Assembly (NCBI RefSeq): GCF_040095835.1
Contig: NZ_JBBMFT010000020.1
Coordinates: forward strand, 1 to 6,988
Source of the DNA: Flavonifractor hominis
Lineage (GTDB): Bacteria; Bacillota; Clostridia; Oscillospirales; Oscillospiraceae
DNA: 6,988 nt
Reading direction: 5' to 3'
Translations under genes and position numbers: made by a program
Shown: positions 6,732 through 6,988 of the stretch, in pieces
How the letters are laid out: every line of letters starts with the position of its first letter
Position numbering within the stretch: the stretch's first letter is position 1
Notes under the pieces: model-generated
What the model was told of the DNA's origin: nothing
What the model saw: the letters and a program-made list of their open reading frames with translations, nothing else
Databases searched by the model: none

Positions 6732-6737
6732 TAAAAA

Positions 6738-6988
6738 ATGAAACACACCCTGAAGCGTGCTTTGGCGGCGGCACTGTCGCTGACCATGCTGCTGGGCATG
6801 GTTCCGGCCGTGGCGTCAGAACCAGCTGAACCGGCAGCGGCCGCAGAAGAGGTGCCCACCGGCACGAAGCTGGTGCTGAATGGCCTCTTTGACGTGAAGA
6901 GCCTGGAGGCAGGCACCGACAAGTATCTGTACATCAATACATATCCGGAAGAGGGCACGGCCATCACGGAAGTGTCCAGCGACCACCC
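6738..6988 (+). CDS. Secreted protein, N-terminal fragment (continues beyond window)
   Basis: The frame is open from ATG 6738 to the right edge: 83 complete codons, no stop. It begins with a typical signal peptide: MKHTLKRALAAAL, a hydrophobic core to about residue 22, and an A-V-A cleavage site near residue 26, with no lipobox Cys. A short Ala/Glu/Pro-rich linker (27-40) follows, then the start of a beta-type domain from about residue 43. That domain has E-x-G-x-x-KY at 57-63 and S-x-H-P at 81-84. The same E-x-G-x-x-KY is found at residues 72-78 of the divergent GH2 protein, followed by S-x-D-P-like residues at 94-97, and the signal peptides share LKR-x-LA. The product is therefore probably a related extracellular enzyme or adhesin, but its function lies outside the window. 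Start choice rests on the ribosome site and the signal peptide. Confidence 0.85.
   Translation, partial: MKHTLKRALAAALSLTMLLGMVPAVASEPAEPAAAAEEVPTGTKLVLNGLFDVKSLEAGTDKYLYINTYPEEGTAITEVSSDH

Larger units (their letters stand above)
6225..6737. other. Divergent intergenic control region
   Basis: These 513 bp separate two divergently transcribed secreted-protein genes. Positions 6225-6360 form a GC-balanced leader for the minus gene. Positions 6361-6620 are strongly AT-rich and hold both predicted promoters and two inverted repeats. Positions 6621-6737 form the purine-rich leader of the plus gene. No convincing protein gene, tRNA or terminator is visible, as expected between divergent genes. 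Confidence 0.85.

Noticed and set aside
6608..6967. Minus-strand frame of 119 codons opposite the rightward gene
   Set aside because: It is antisense to the signal peptide and leader of the gene at 6738, with no ribosome site.

Overview
The window looks like GC-rich Clostridia (Bacillota) chromosome, most likely a gut Oscillospiraceae-type anaerobe. The signs are strong GGAGG ribosome binding sites, third codon positions that are mostly G or C, an AT-rich control region between divergent genes, and a giant secreted modular glycosidase. The taxon is an inference.

Layout: almost the whole window (1-6224, minus strand) is one reading frame of at least 2074 codons. It starts with a signal peptide at 6224 and runs off the left edge without a stop. 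It encodes a secreted glycoside hydrolase family 2 (GH2) enzyme of beta-galactosidase type. Domain order is: signal peptide, Ig-like domain, GH2 sugar-binding domain, GH2 beta-sandwich, TIM barrel with acid/base E577 and nucleophile E682, GH2 C-terminal beta domain, four copies of a ~75-residue linker module alternating with three F5/8 type C (CBM32-like) domains, an InlB-B-repeat-like domain, further Ig-like modules, and the beginning of a BIG2-like domain at the edge.

The 513-bp gap (6225-6737) is a divergent control region. Each gene has a sigma-A-type promoter with a TTGACT -35 box. A perfect 11-bp inverted repeat covers the -35 box of the rightward promoter. Both leaders carry a Shine-Dalgarno-like sequence close to the predicted 5' end and about 100 nt from the start codon. 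A second gene begins at 6738 on the plus strand and is cut off after 83 codons. It encodes another secreted protein whose signal peptide and N-terminal domain resemble those of the GH2 protein.

The two genes probably form a divergent pair of extracellular carbohydrate-active or adhesive proteins under related control. The substrate is plausibly a galactose-containing host or plant glycan, since CBM32 domains often bind galactose, GalNAc or LacNAc. No RNA gene, CRISPR array, insertion sequence, phage gene or terminator was seen. The very long open frame on the plus strand opposite the GH2 gene is a codon-usage shadow.
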